A DNA stretch of 64,000 nt from Molanna angustata. Taxonomy: Eukaryota; Arthropoda; Insecta; Trichoptera; Molannidae. Shown piece after piece: positions 32,730 to 43,407 of the stretch. Made by a program: the position numbers and the translations under genes. The notes beneath the pieces were generated by a model, which did no database searches, was not told where the DNA came from, and saw only the letters and a list, made by a program, of their open reading frames with translations. Location of the stretch: positions 6,543,018-6,607,017 of the forward strand of contig OY754980.1 in assembly GCA_963576475.1 (NCBI GenBank), in the 5' to 3' direction. Numbering within the stretch: the first letter of the stretch is position 1; every line of letters starts with the position of its first letter.

Positions 32730-33516
32730 CTGTGTGTGTGTGTGTGTGTCCGTCCCCCCCTTATAACTTTTGATCCGCTCAATTTACAGAGCCTAAAATT
32801 TCAGAATATATAAACAGTTACAGGCCTACAAAACTTTTATACTCGGAATTTTGAATTTTTGTTTCAGTCAGGGGTTATCAACTTTTGAATTTTTATTTTA
32901 TTTTTCCCTATATCTCAGAAACCATAAAAGCTAGAACGCTGAAAATTGTTATAAACATAGACAAATACAAAATCTCAAATTAGTTTTTTCAAAAAAATTC
33001 CAGTGTTTCTCAAACATTTTTTATTAAGAAAAGTATTTTTTTTATGATAAATTTATGAGTTTAACTGCCTATATTTCCATTTTTTTTAAAAATATCGAAA
33101 AAAGCCGAAACACCCCAACTAGATAATGTAATTTTATATAAAAAATATTAACATTGTAGCAGTACATCTCAAATTTTTTTTAACAATTTTTATAAAAATT
33201 GAATTTAGTGACGACATCGCTTCATACAATTTGTATGGTAGTCACCTATACACAATATCAAAGAAGACTTAATAGTTTGATACTTCATCTCTAAACATAC
33301 AATATACATATACCATCATGCTGTTTTCATATTCCGGGTAGGAAAAAAGACTGACCTCCATACTATCCTATCTTGACTACCTAGGTACATGTGTTGTATA
33401 GAAAACTAAATATCATAAAATAATAAATAATTTGTATTTATGGGTTTGGTACTTATTCTTCAACTATACATATTATCGCTGTCGACAGTTGGATCTCATG
33501 TGTTACATGCAACTAG
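32466..33516 (+). mobile_element. Helentron/HINE-like element, reference copy C
   Basis: 1051 bp. The 5' end is TCCAACTGTCGATTTGTTCA, where CCAACTGTCGA (32467-32477) is the exact inverted partner of TCGACAGTTGG (33482-33492) near the 3' end. The 5' stem-loop pairs TGTCGAT.TGTT with AACATATCGACA around GAGAAC-TTT-GTTCTC. A TG microsatellite lies at 32671-32750. The 3' end has hairpin CATGT-gtt-ACATG (33497-33509) and terminates CTAG (33513-33516). T lies on both outer sides and there is no target duplication. This layout (subterminal inverted repeats, microsatellite core, 3' hairpin, CTAG, T|T insertion) is that described for Helentron-associated elements such as DINE-1. It is non-coding. Confidence 0.72.
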
Positions 33517-33529
33517 TTTTAGATAAATA

Positions 33530-33905
33530 TCAGTCTCCTTCCCTCCACTACTGAAGATAGGCCTCTTCTATTTCCTTGCATCTTTGTTTGTTTGATGCCA
33601 TGTGACAATATCATCGGTCCATCTTCTTAGGGGCCTGCCGTTGCCTCTTCAATTTCCCCATGGTCTTCATTTAAGGATTTTTGTGGCCCACTGCTATTTG
33701 ATCCTCGCTTTGCTATCCATGACGTCTATTACTCGGGTCCAAAGCCTTATTTCTTCATTTCGGATTCTGTTTCTCAGACTTACTCCGAGTATAGACCATT
33801 CCATGGATCGCTCTTTGCATTTCAGTCTTTCAGCGCTTCTTTTGGTGATAGTCATCTCCGACAATATGTTATCCCCGGCAATATGCACATTTCAATTTTT
33901 TTTCT
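33530..33905 (-). pseudogene. LINE C-terminus
   Basis: Minus strand: AGDNILSEMTITKRSAERLK, MEWSILGVSLRNRIRNEEIR, TRVIDVMDSKARIK, then WATKILK, RPWGN, GNGRPLRRWTDDIV with stops. It begins 14 bp after the end of the Helentron-like element. No tail seen. Confidence 0.78.
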
Positions 33906-34106
33906 TTTGGGGTATATTGGAACCTCATTATTATCAAAGACATGTTTCATTTTATTGAAATCTGCCAAACTCATTGCTATTTGTCTGGGTATTTCTGCTA
34001 TCTGGTTCTCATATACAGTCTGAATTATGTGAAATAATTGGTCGAACAATATAAATTTTTGTTGTATTTAATACTGAGCTACATATATTAGCCTGGTGAA
34101 GACACA

Positions 34107-34465
34107 AGGAAAGAATGTAGGATAAAGAAAGATGTAATTAATAGAATGAAAGTGAATACATTGAGATGGTTTGGCCAAATGGGGAGAATGAATAAGGAAT
34201 GCCTGACGAAGAAAATATACATTGCGGACAGGAATGGAATGAGTGGTCGGGGACGCTCAAGGAAGAGATGGCAGGTTCATGTGAACGGTATTTTGAAATA
34301 CGGAAATGTTAGAAGCGTGAACAACAGACGAACGTGTATAAGACGATGTATCATGTACCTATATGTTGACGAGGCGATGAATGTATGTCAAGATAGAAAT
34401 AATTGGCGTTCGGTTCTCTCTGCCTACCCCGTGAGGGACATGGCGCGATGGTATGTATGTATGGT
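34107..34465 (+). pseudogene. LINE C-terminus, TATG-tailed family
   Basis: Open frame of 116 codons: MKVNTLRWFGQMGRMNKECL, SGRGRSRKRWQVHVNGILK, NNRRTCIRRCIMYLYVDEAM, CQDRNNWRSVLSAYPVRDMA, RWY, then GATGGTATGTATGTATGG. A different subfamily from the (GAA)n copies. Its last 30 bp (GAGGGACATGGCGCGATGGT) resemble the end of Repeat-C (GTGGGATATGCCGTGATGGT). Relatives at 3312-3425, 54560-54715 and 62236-62332. Confidence 0.82.
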
Positions 34466-35390
34466 GTTAATATTAAATAAAAACTTCACTGATTAAAGTG
34501 TCCAAAACCAGATGACTATACACTAAAAAAATGTAGTTGTTAAAAATAAATAATGCTAATAATAACCAAGCAACTTTGTTATTATAGTACCTGCAAAGTA
34601 CGTTGCTAAAAATTGCCATGTTAATAATCTGCTAATTTTAACCCAGTAGCTTTGTTATTATTCATTCTTTCTTTTGAAAAACGGAAAATACTAATTGGTA
34701 ATCAAGCTTTAACATCAAAATAGTATAAACATCTTTACATTACATCTCAAATGTAAATATTAGCAAATCAACACACGATATTTGTGAATAATAATAATAA
34801 TAATATGGAGAGTGCCTGTGGATGTATGTTAGGTAGTGTATGAACAATTGTGCTGAATCCACTTTAAAATAATGTTGTTTAATTTACAAAACCAAAGACT
34901 GCATCCAATATAACACAGGGATTATCCCTAGCATATTGGAGAGCAAAATCGCTAATTGACAGCAAAGCGCAAGAGAGTGTCAATGGTTTGGATGTGTATG
35001 TGTACCTTTCCATTGTCTCTGTCTGAAATATGTATAGCATTTAATCTTTTTTTATATATGTACCTTTATTACTGTTGTCAAACCTCTGTATGTAAAATGT
35101 CATGTTTATTATAAATAAAAAAAATAAAAATAATCTTTGACGAATATCACATCTTAATTCAACTTAATTCAATCATTTTTCAGTGAAACATGTCTAATTT
35201 GACGAGTATTATACTTTATTTAATAATTTTTTAATGTGACATATAATATTTGGCGAGAATTATACTTTATTTATATCGTGTCAAATTTGAGAAATATTAA
35301 TATTTTTATGTATGAAATGTCAGATTTGACAGATGTCGAATACAAAATGTCAGTATAGGTACCTGTTAATCGGTTAAATTTAAACTAGTA

Positions 35391-35626
35391 CATTGCTATT
35401 GGCAACCAACTTCATTTTAACAGTATTAAATTGTCAGATAATAACCAAGTGCAACTTTGCTATTTTTTATCATGTATAGGTTAATAACTACCAATATGAC
35501 TTTTTACATTGCTATTGGTAACCAACTTAGATTTTAACAGTATTCAATTGTTAGATAATAGCCAAGTGCAACTTTGTTATTTTTAATCATATATTGATTA
35601 ATAACTACCAATATGACTTTAACCGA
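35391..35626 (+). repeat. Tandem duplication, unit about 120 bp
   Basis: ACATTGCTATTGGCAACCAA ... AACTACCAATATGACTTT occurs twice in a row (second copy from about 35507) with roughly ten differences. Related CAAGC/TGCAACTTTGTTAT motifs occur at 34565-34660. Confidence 0.85.
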
Positions 35627-36071
35627 GCCAAAAAGGTACTTTGCTAACTTCAGATTTCTTCAGTGTAGAGTTTGCTTAGTGGTTGTAAAGACTCTTAGCT
35701 CTGTACTTAATACATTCAAGAAACTGTGTAAAAGAATGTGCTTTCTGCAAAATATTTTCTGCATCAGAAATACTTGTGAAATTAGACAGATTCAATAAAG
35801 CGAATTACAATTATCGCAGTTACGATGTAAAGGTGCCTTAAAAGTGGAATCAATTTCATTCTGTCATAAGCACAGCTCAGAGCATCAATACATAAAAATA
35901 TTTAGTGCTTATATTATATTTAACTAGAAGGGATTGAAAGGACGGAAAAGACTGAAAAGACTGAAAACACACAAATGGACACTCATATGCACCCACATGA
36001 ACACTTTCATTATTTGTAGCATGCGCATTAATACGCATGTCGAGTACATACTCACAAGTAAAGAATAGGTA

Positions 36072-36241
36072 CACTGAAAAACCTGAACTGCATTTTGAGC
36101 CAAACCTTTGTTATCAGTAATAAAAGTCAATCTATTTATGACTGTACTGTTTGGCTAAGGGCACAAAATATTTAGTAGCACAAAACGAAGTGTTTTGTAG
36201 TCACTATAGTTCGGTTTATTTTAACATGAATTTTTTCAGTG
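36072..36241 (+). mobile_element. Mariner-like MITE, complete copy
   Basis: 170 bp with ends CACTGAAAAA and TTTTTTCAGTG, flanked by TA on both sides (36070-36071 and 36242-36243). TA duplication with short inverted repeats is typical of Tc1/mariner MITEs. Interior blocks are shared with 2730, 5490 and 28575. Confidence 0.75.
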
Positions 36242-36761
36242 TAATTCAAAATACTTCCAGACAATTTTTTGGTATATTTTATACTTAGTTAATATAATGT
36301 TCCTAATACTAAATATTTTCAAGTATTTTATGTTTGAACTAAATTATATCAACGGTCTTTTAATTAAATTTATTTAAATTTCAGATATATCAACGTTGGA
36401 AAACAAACTTCAGACCTTCCCAAGGGAACGGGGCCCTTCCGTCCTGTCTCCCCGTTCCCTAGGATACGCCACTGGATTCCATAGCAAATGTATGGAGGCA
36501 CAGACGCCATTTATCAGATCTCCCTCCACCACAAAACTGTTTCTGTAAGCTCTAGGGCCCCACTCTAATCAGGCCCCACCACCACACCCACACAAATGCC
36601 TACACTAGGGCCCTTAAATACATAGAACCATTTGATTCACTATTCTACTCTCAAAATATTATGTATAATTTGAATGAAATTTGAATACAATATAAAAGAA
36701 AATTTGAATAATATTCCACGAAGAAAGAGTTTTGTGGTAATTTGAATAAAGATAAGATTGT

Positions 36762-36951
36762 ATTTAAAGATATAACTTTGTATTAACCACGTTTTTTGGT
36801 TGAAACGATGCGACCGGTTTCGGAACTAACCGTACCCTCATCAGGCTAACTTTCAGTTGAAAGTTAGCCTGATGAGGGAACGGTTAGTTCCGAAACCGGT
36901 CGCATCGTTTCAACCAAAAAACGTGGTTAATACAAAGTTATATCTTTAAAT
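36762..36951. repeat. 190-bp near-perfect palindrome (Penelope-like terminal pieces?)
   Basis: Arms 36762-36856 and 36857-36951 pair throughout except for a central G/T and 36834/36879. The 14-bp direct repeat ATAAGATTGTATTT occurs at 36752-36765 and 37002-37015, compatible with a target duplication although it resembles the host minisatellite unit. Each arm holds a hammerhead core. Confidence 0.92.
36856..36914 (+). ncRNA. Minimal type I hammerhead ribozyme motif
   Basis: CTGATGA (36869-36875), stem II GGGAAC-ggtta-GTTCC (36876-36891, imperfect), GAAA (36892-36895), then CCGG and GTC|G with predicted cleavage after C36901. Stem I strands are 13 nt each: GTTGAAA...GC (36856-36868) against GC...TTTCAAC (36902-36914), with a central 4x4 internal loop. 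The loopless CCGG stem III is the feature of Penelope-like and retrozyme minimal hammerheads, which act best as dimers. A mirror motif lies on the minus strand (TCATCAG 36838-36844, TTTC 36818-36821, GACCGG 36812-36817) with a weaker stem II. Confidence 0.68.
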
Positions 36952-38446
36952 TTAATTTGTTAAATATGAACCACAAAGTTAACATTCAAACATTTGAAAA
37001 TATAAGATTGTATTTTTGAATAATGAAAAGATTGTATGTAGTTTGATTAAAGAAAACAAAAAACATATAATATACTAATTTTAATAATGAAAAGATTGTA
37101 TATAGTTTGAATAAAGAAAACAAAAAACATATATACAAATTTGAATAAAGAAAATATTGTATATAATCTGAATAAAGAAGACGAAAAACAAATAAACTAA
37201 TTTGAATAAAGAAAATATTGTATGTGATTTGAATAAAGAAAACGAAAACATATATACTAATTTGAATAAAAAAATATAGTATATAATTTGAATAAAGAAG
37301 ATGAAAAACATGTATACTAATTTGAATAAAGAAAAAATTGTATGTAATTTGAATAAAGAAGACGAAAAACGTATATACTAATTTGAATAATGAAAAGATT
37401 GTATGTAATGTGAATAAATGAAACGAAAAACATATATACTAATTTGAATAAAGAAAAGATTGCATGTTATTTGATAAAGAAGACGAAAACCATATACCTA
37501 TACTCATTTGAATACGGAAAATATTTTATGTAATTTGAATAAAGAAGACGAAAAACATATATACTAATTTGAATAAAGGAAAGACTGTACTTTGAATAAA
37601 GAAGACGAAAAACATACATACCTTTTGAAAAAAATAAATATTGTATGTAATTTGAATAAAGAAGACAAAAAACATATATATTAATTTGAATAAAGAAAAG
37701 ATTGTATGTAATTTGAATACAGAAGACCAAAAACATGTATGCTAATTAAACTATAAATATAAAAAAAAGAAAAGATTGAGTGGGTAATATGAATCGTGAA
37801 GATGAAAAATATTTATGCTTATTTGAATAAAGAAAATATTGTCTAAAATTTATAAGCATTATTTGTGCTAGTAAAAAATCAAGAAAATATTATGTTTAAT
37901 TTGAATAAAGAAAATGAAAAACATTTATGGTTATTTAAATAAAAAAAATATTGTGTTTAATTTTAAAAAAAATATGTGTGCTAATTTAAAAAAAAATCAA
38001 GAAATATTATGTGAAATCCGAATAAAGAAAACATTTATGCTAATTTGAATAATGTAAAAAATATATATATCTAGTATATGTATAATGTATAAATTTTCTT
38101 TAGTGTCTGTGTTACATTCTTTACTAGTTCATGTTGAACCATCCCATGATTATATTATCTTGACCAAATTGAAATGTGACCAACTGGAAGATGTCTCCTT
38201 TCCAACGAAAAAAAATATCGAAATCGGCTACCGTGGTTAAAATAAATCTCTGAAAATAAATAAAAAAATTCATGTCGAATTGATAACTTCCTCCGTATTT
38301 GGAAGTCTATTAAAAAACAAAACAAACTCATTGTTGACTCGGTGGTCCAGGGGGACAAGTCCCGTCAAACTGTGGAATCAAAACCCTCATAAGAGCCCAT
38401 ATCATGGACATAATTATCTTATTGAGTTTTAAAATATCTTAAGATG

Positions 38447-38640
38447 GGTCGATGGCAGAGCGGCTAGCGCATTGGGTTAGTAATCCAGTGGTCACGAGTT
38501 CGAATCCTGCCTCGACCGATTTCGTTCACCTATAACACAAGCATTTATGCTTATTTTAGGGAACGTAGGAAGATGTATATGTACTTGTTTAACAAGGACA
38601 TATTCATATTGATTTTTAAAAAAATATATTATTTGACGTT
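38447..38640 (+). mobile_element. SINE-B, tRNA-derived SINE, reference copy
   Basis: Head 38447-38518 has GGTCGA/TCGACC closing arms, A box TGGCAGAGCGG (38453-38463), an anticodon-like loop TTAGTAA, and B box AGTTCGAATCC (38497-38507). The T-stem is mispaired, so it is not a functional tRNA. The body is CACAAGCATTTATGCTTATT, AGGGAACGTAGGAAGATG, TTGTTTAACAAGGACATATT. Reversed copies at 56640-56765 and 57605-57755; body-only pieces at 16729 and 44990. Confidence 0.85.
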
Positions 38641-38696
38641 TGTCGGGACTTACCCCCCTGTTATTAAAAAATATTTTGCTAAAAAATATTAATAAT

Positions 38697-39325
38697 ACAT
38701 ACATACATACCATCACGGCATATACCACAATATGTGGTAACTAGCGACAGGTGTGCGGGTGTGCATTACCTTTTGTTATATGTTCTGTTTTGTAATTTAT
38801 GATGTTAATATTAATCCTGTTGTATTTTCGAATACCCGGCCTTTACGGAAAACCCGAAAATGTATTGTATTGTATATATTTTATTTATATGTATAAAAAA
38901 TAGAATTTCTTACATTTAGTATAAACAAAAATAAAAACAAATAATAAAAATAAAACAAATCAACATCGGATGACTAAATGAACACCCAAAAAAGACACGT
39001 ACCTATCAATAACAATAAAACACAAAATAAAAACACACTACCACAATAGAAGACATCAAACAATATGAAAAAAAAACAATAATATAATAATGTAGTATCA
39101 AAACAAGCAAAACATATATTATAGAATCTTAGAACATAATAAACATATAAACAATAGAAACACACGATTTTTAAAAAAAACTTTTGTTTTATTTTTGTTT
39201 CTCGTCGGGTATGCGTAAACTTCAAAATTGTACATAATATTTTTTTGTAAATAAGGAGGTTAAAGTCTATTTTTATTTATAATAAAAAAGAGTGGAAGCA
39301 CTATTCTGAACCGGTGCCTCACTAC
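38697..39325 (-). mobile_element. Repeat-C copy interrupted by about 400 bp
   Basis: Left piece 38697-38868 (CATACATACCATCACGGCAT ... CCTGTTGTATTTTCGAATAC ... GAAAACCCGAAAA) and right piece 39284-39325 (AGAGTGGAAGCACTATTCTG, ACCGGTGCCTCAC) are adjacent in the 9011 copy. The intervening A-rich 38869-39283 looks like a reversed LINE 3' UTR. No target duplication identified. Confidence 0.6.
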
Positions 39326-40057
39326 AATAATTTATATTAAAAAATAAAGGTAATTAAAATATAATAATATTCTATAATTATTGTACATAAAAATATAAGT
39401 ATGAAATGTAAATTCTAGGTTAATACTAGATGGATATTGTAAACTGCTTTACTGGGTTAAATTTTATTAACATAATAAATTAATATAAATATTTAAAATA
39501 TAATATATGTTTATTTTGGCATGTGATTCGTAAATAGTGTAATTAAACATATTTATATAAACTTATAAACCTCATTGAAAGAGAACCTTCATGGAAACAA
39601 CATTTTCTACTAAATTTATTCAAAATATGGCTGGTTGCGCGTTACTCTAAATCATAATGCCGCCTTAATGAAACCCCCTTGAGATTAAAAAGGAGATTTC
39701 AAACCCCGCTTGACTTCCCTATTAGCGACTTCCGCCCACAGACCATCCCTTCATAGTTACATACTTTCTTCCCTCCAGCATCCCCCCGTCTCTTCTCCAG
39801 CCCCCTCCTCCCAAACAGACGACGCCATCTTTGTAATTAAATACTTTCGGAAGTTAGAAATTTTCCCTCGAGCGTTTTCATCTGTCTCTCTCTCTCCCTC
39901 GTGTCGTCGATGTTTACTATCGAAATCAAACCAAGACCAGACCACTTGATCCCTTTTTCTGCATCCATTTCCATACCATAAGTACTTTTCTATACCTCAT
40001 ATCCTTTCGGCGTCTACAGTGTTTATTCCAACGGTGCCACTATTTTTACGACCGGAA

Positions 40058-40084
40058 TTGGCGGGAAAAGCGTTTTCCCGCCAA
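40058..40084. promoter_or_regulatory. Perfect hairpin with E2F-like TTTTCCCGCC
   Basis: TTGGCGGGAAAA pairs with TTTTCCCGCCAA around GCG. Each arm matches the E2F consensus TTTSSCGC, but this more likely belongs to the end of the adjacent fold-back element than to a promoter. Confidence 0.35.
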
Positions 40085-40086
40085 AA

Positions 40087-40418
40087 AGTGTTTATTTACA
40101 CGACAAATTTTCTGACGTCGTCTATGTTTTTAGGTCATTTATAACCATAGAAAACGCAGATAAATCAAAATACAAAAATGTTTACCTTTGTCATTTTTTC
40201 AATGGTCATAAAAATGCATCATGGAAACCAACTTGAAGAAAAAATAAATAATATTGGCATCTTATTACATTTACATAATTTTATAAATCATTTTTTCATC
40301 GAGATCTACAATTATAACAAAGTATAAACAAAGGTAAATATTTTTATAACTTGATTTATCTGCGTTTTCTGTGGTTATTTTTGGTTTTCGTCTATGGTTG
40401 AGTCGTGTAAATAGTCGT
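40087..40418. mobile_element. Fold-back element, about 100-bp arms
   Basis: Left TTTATTTACACGAC, AACCATAGAAAACGCAGATA, AATCAA, GTTTACCTTTGT is answered in reverse by ACAAAGGTAAAT, TTGATTTATCTGCGTTTTCT, GTGGTTAT, GTCGTGTAAATAGTCG. Spacer about 120 bp. No second copy and no clear target duplication in this window. Confidence 0.7.
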
Positions 40419-40556
40419 ATCCTTATTCCAAATGAAATTCTTTGCAATCTTTTTACTACTTCCATCAGTTCATTTCATTTCATGACTAAGGAATAGAGCT
40501 GACATAGGACAGTGAAGTGGAACGGGATTTTCCGATACACTTCCAATTTTTAAATA

Positions 40557-40685
40557 TTAGTTGCATGTAACACATGAGATCTAACTGTCGATGGCGATAG
40601 AATGTATAAGTGAAGAATACGTACCAAACTATAAACACAAACACATTTTATAAACATTTTAAGATATTTTGTTTTCAATATCTTG
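40557..40685 (-). mobile_element. Helentron/HINE-like element, copy F (3' end only)
   Basis: Terminus is CTAA instead of CTAG (40557-40560), with hairpin CATGT-aac-ACATG and subterminal repeat CTAACTGTCGA. It ends after about 130 bp. Confidence 0.6.
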
Positions 40686-40899
40686 CAAAAAAAATAATAT
40701 TCAAATGTTTATTTAACACAGACAGAGAAGAGAGCGAAAGACTATTGCAATAGTGAAATGAACAAATAAATACATTGAACTGTTATACTACCTTACAGTA
40801 GGTACCAATAGATTGACACTAAACCTACTAAAAAAATATGCAATGGCACTCCGACACAGGCATTGGCCTAGTGGAGTGTCTTATCCATAAATCATTTAA

Positions 40900-41373
40900 G
40901 GGGCCATATAAATCTAAACACCTCAATTTCAAATCAAATCCCTCAAATATGTTAAACAGTGTGTTTCTAGAAATAATTGTATATGTCTTTTCAACATTTC
41001 TCTAGTGAATGTTCGTCACACAATTTTAAAATTCAGCCTAAATTCCTATAAATAAATGATTTAAAATATCCTTCTTTACAGCATTTTTGTTATATTACTC
41101 CATAACCATGTGTCGTAGAGAAATAAATCTTTTATGTGCTTAAAGAGTGCATAAAATCAAAGTGAATGACCGATAAAGTTTTTTCATTTCAACTAAGGTT
41201 TGTTCTTAAAATGCAAAAAATCAACAAAATTGGGGTTTCCGATAATTTAAATTACGTATAAACCTGTTTTAACGCACGCGATATTTACCCTTACTAACGC
41301 GTAACTTCATAGTGCATTGGGCGGTTTTAATATATCATGTTTTCAGTCACTAAGTTTAGCGTTATATGTCCTC
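40900..41373 (+). mobile_element. TTAA-2 MITE, second full copy
   Basis: 474 bp between TTAA at 40896-40899 and 41374-41377. Ends GGGGCCATATAAATC and GCGTTATATGTCCTC. Highly similar over its whole length to the reverse of 25702-26173. Confidence 0.85.
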
Positions 41374-41877
41374 TTAAGTAAGTGAAGAAAAAAAACTAAC
41401 AGTGTAACGTAGTAGGGTCTCCAATACACACAGCCTTAGTAATATTCAATTAATTGTATTTATTTAGTACTTGGTATTACGGGTATTTAGCAAAGTATAC
41501 ATATACATAGTGATTCGTTATTGTTAAAATTGTTTAAAAAGGGGCCACAAATAATTTGTTACATAAATAATTTGTTTTGTTTTAATAAATTGTATTAAAT
41601 TCCTAATACTCTGTAATTCTCCAGGGGAGATGCGAGTCCTGTATTTTCAATATTAATACGTTAATGTTTTTTTTTTATTTTAATTATTTTATCGAAAGTG
41701 TCAAAGGCATCATCCCCATTGTTGTTTGAATCGCTCCGTTGAGTGTGGAGATGTGCGCGATAAAATCCATATGTGTCTGAGCGTTATTAGCTGAACGTGA
41801 CTTGGTAACGTTTCCCAATAGGGTAATATTCCTGCAGAAGTTCCATCCTTCCCCTCACCCTCCCCCCCCCCTCCCAG

Positions 41878-42066
41878 ATGGAAGCAGTTACCGACACCCG
41901 CCCCGGTGGTGGTAGTTGGAGTGGAGGCTCATCATACCCCCGCAAGAAGAGACTCACCTACCGAAGAGTCGGCTCCACACCCCACTCCACAATTATTACA
42001 AAACTGACTCCTCCACCGTCCTATTTCAGCAAAACGTTCTCAATTTTTGAACAGATTTTGACGTAA
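41878..42066 (+). CDS. Candidate exon after a strong polypyrimidine tract
   Basis: CCTTCCCCTCACCCTCCCCC and CCCTCCCAG directly precede ATGGAAGCAG. The frame MEAVTDTRPGGGSWSGGSSY PRKKRLTYRRVGSTPHST... is GC-rich at first and AT-rich after about 42000, so a real exon would end early. The family is not recognised. A fortuitous frame next to a C-rich simple sequence remains possible. Confidence 0.3.
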   Translation: MEAVTDTRPGGGSWSGGSSYPRKKRLTYRRVGSTPHSTIITKLTPPPSYFSKTFSIFEQILT

Positions 42067-42222
42067 TGAAATGTTACGATATAAAATTTTATTTAGGGTA
42101 TAAAATAATACAGAATACAGTTCAGCGACTATAGAAATTTCGAAGGGTACCTTATAAGTGAACAGATGATTTATCTTCTTTGTCGTTCAATTCTCTTCTT
42201 CGATATCATCCAACTATTTCAG

Positions 42223-42256
42223 ACACTCGGTCTGCTTGGTTTCGGCTTTTCTGCAG
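42223..42256 (+). CDS. Possible 34-nt micro-exon
   Basis: TTCTCTTCTTCGATATCATC, CAACTATTTCAG precedes ACACTCGGTCTGCTTGG... ending TCTGCAG|GTACC. Acceptor and donor are good by eye, and it lies 160 bp past the 41878 candidate. Very short, and unsupported otherwise. Confidence 0.15.
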
Positions 42257-42476
42257 GTACCGGGTAAACCCTTAGTCTGCAATAAGATTATTTTCTGCAA
42301 AATGTGAAAAAATATGTCTGCAAATGAAATTTAAGTTATTTATTTAATATTATTCATTTTGTCATCGTTGCCAGTAAAAACCCACTTATAGGGTTTTATG
42401 AAATCATATCAACTATAAAAGTATTTCACGGAACATCATAATTATTTTTTTATTGTTTATATATTATTATCATTTA

Positions 42477-42763
42477 GGCTAAGTAAGCCCATGTTAACAG
42501 ATTATGTAGATAAATCCAAGCCCATGTCAACAGATTGTGTAAATAAATCAAAGTCCATGTCATCATATGTAGATAAAACAAAGCCCATTTCAACAGATTG
42601 TGTCAATAAATCAAAGTCCATGTCAACATATTATGTATGTAGATAAAACAATGCCCATGTCAAAAAATTATTTAGAAAAATCAAAATCCATGAAAACAGA
42701 TTATGTAGATAAAGCAAAGCCCATGTCAACATATTATTAAGATCAGTCAATGCCATAAATACA
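42477..42763 (+). repeat. 33-bp-type minisatellite
   Basis: About eight diverged units of AAGCCCATGTCAACAGATTA TGTAGATAAATC. The first five preserve a reading frame (KPMSTDCVNKS-like, 11 residues each), preceded by TTATCATTTAG. Later units are frameshifted. Confidence 0.85.
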
Positions 42764-43407
42764 TATATGAAATAGTTTTGATTTAAACAAATATAATTCG
42801 CCTAACTTACTCTTTCCAAATTCAATACAATATCTTACATCAAAATTGGTAGGTATCTCAGTTGCAAACAATAAATTGTGTCATCCAAGTTTATTAAATC
42901 TATTTTATTAATCTCTATTAATATCTAATGTAAAAGGCTATCATTAAATTGGGGATCAGAAACTACGAAATATTATATTTTAAATATTCATCAAATGTTG
43001 TTGAGAAATGGATTGCCTTTTACGAGTGTAATTGAAAATGCACCACTGCTTTCGAGAATATTTCCAACTTTTAGGAAACTAACATTAGACAGAACTTAAT
43101 TTACACGTTTTATGTGTTTAATGAAAACTAAGTTCATTCAAAATATTGGTTTACATTTTATTAATGTAAGAATACAATAGAATAAGGTCCATTTAAATAA
43201 TTATTTGGGGCTACTTTTTAATTATTTGGGTCCATTTAAATAATTTGAAAACAATGGATATTGTTCAAATATACTCGTATTAACAAGGCCTAGAAACCCG
43301 CTATAAGCCGTTCCAAGTATTAATAAAATAAATATATTAGGCCAAATTGAAATTGTATTTCCTTTCCTAATAGAAGCTAAAATCTTGTGTTTAGGAGAGC
43401 AGCAGCT

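Larger units (their letters stand above)
36640..38060. repeat. GAATAAAG minisatellite
   Basis: Unit of roughly 60 bp built of two half-units (AATTTGAATAAAGAAAAGAT, TGTATGTAATTTGAATAAAG, AAGACGAAAAACATATATAC), repeated about 17-18 times with decay toward the right. The palindrome 36762-36951 sits in it. The minus strand has long frames rich in Phe/Tyr/Ile which only reflect the repeat. Confidence 0.85.

Noticed and set aside
34518..35660. Possible 1.1-kb mariner-type element from TACACTAAAAAAATG to TTCTTCAGTGTA
   Set aside because: The end similarity is short and imperfect, and the interior contains unrelated repeats.
36380..36490. hAT-like end CAGTGGCGTATCC (minus) with a GGGAACGGGG/CCCCGTTCCC hairpin
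   Set aside because: No matching opposite end or 8-bp duplication found.
37081..37736. Phe/Tyr/Ile-rich minus-strand frames resembling membrane proteins
   Set aside because: Reading of the GAATAAAG minisatellite; no independent coding signal.
38447..38518. Possible functional tRNA gene with AGT anticodon
   Set aside because: T-stem is mispaired, acceptor arm only 6 bp, and the same unit recurs with a SINE body and tail.
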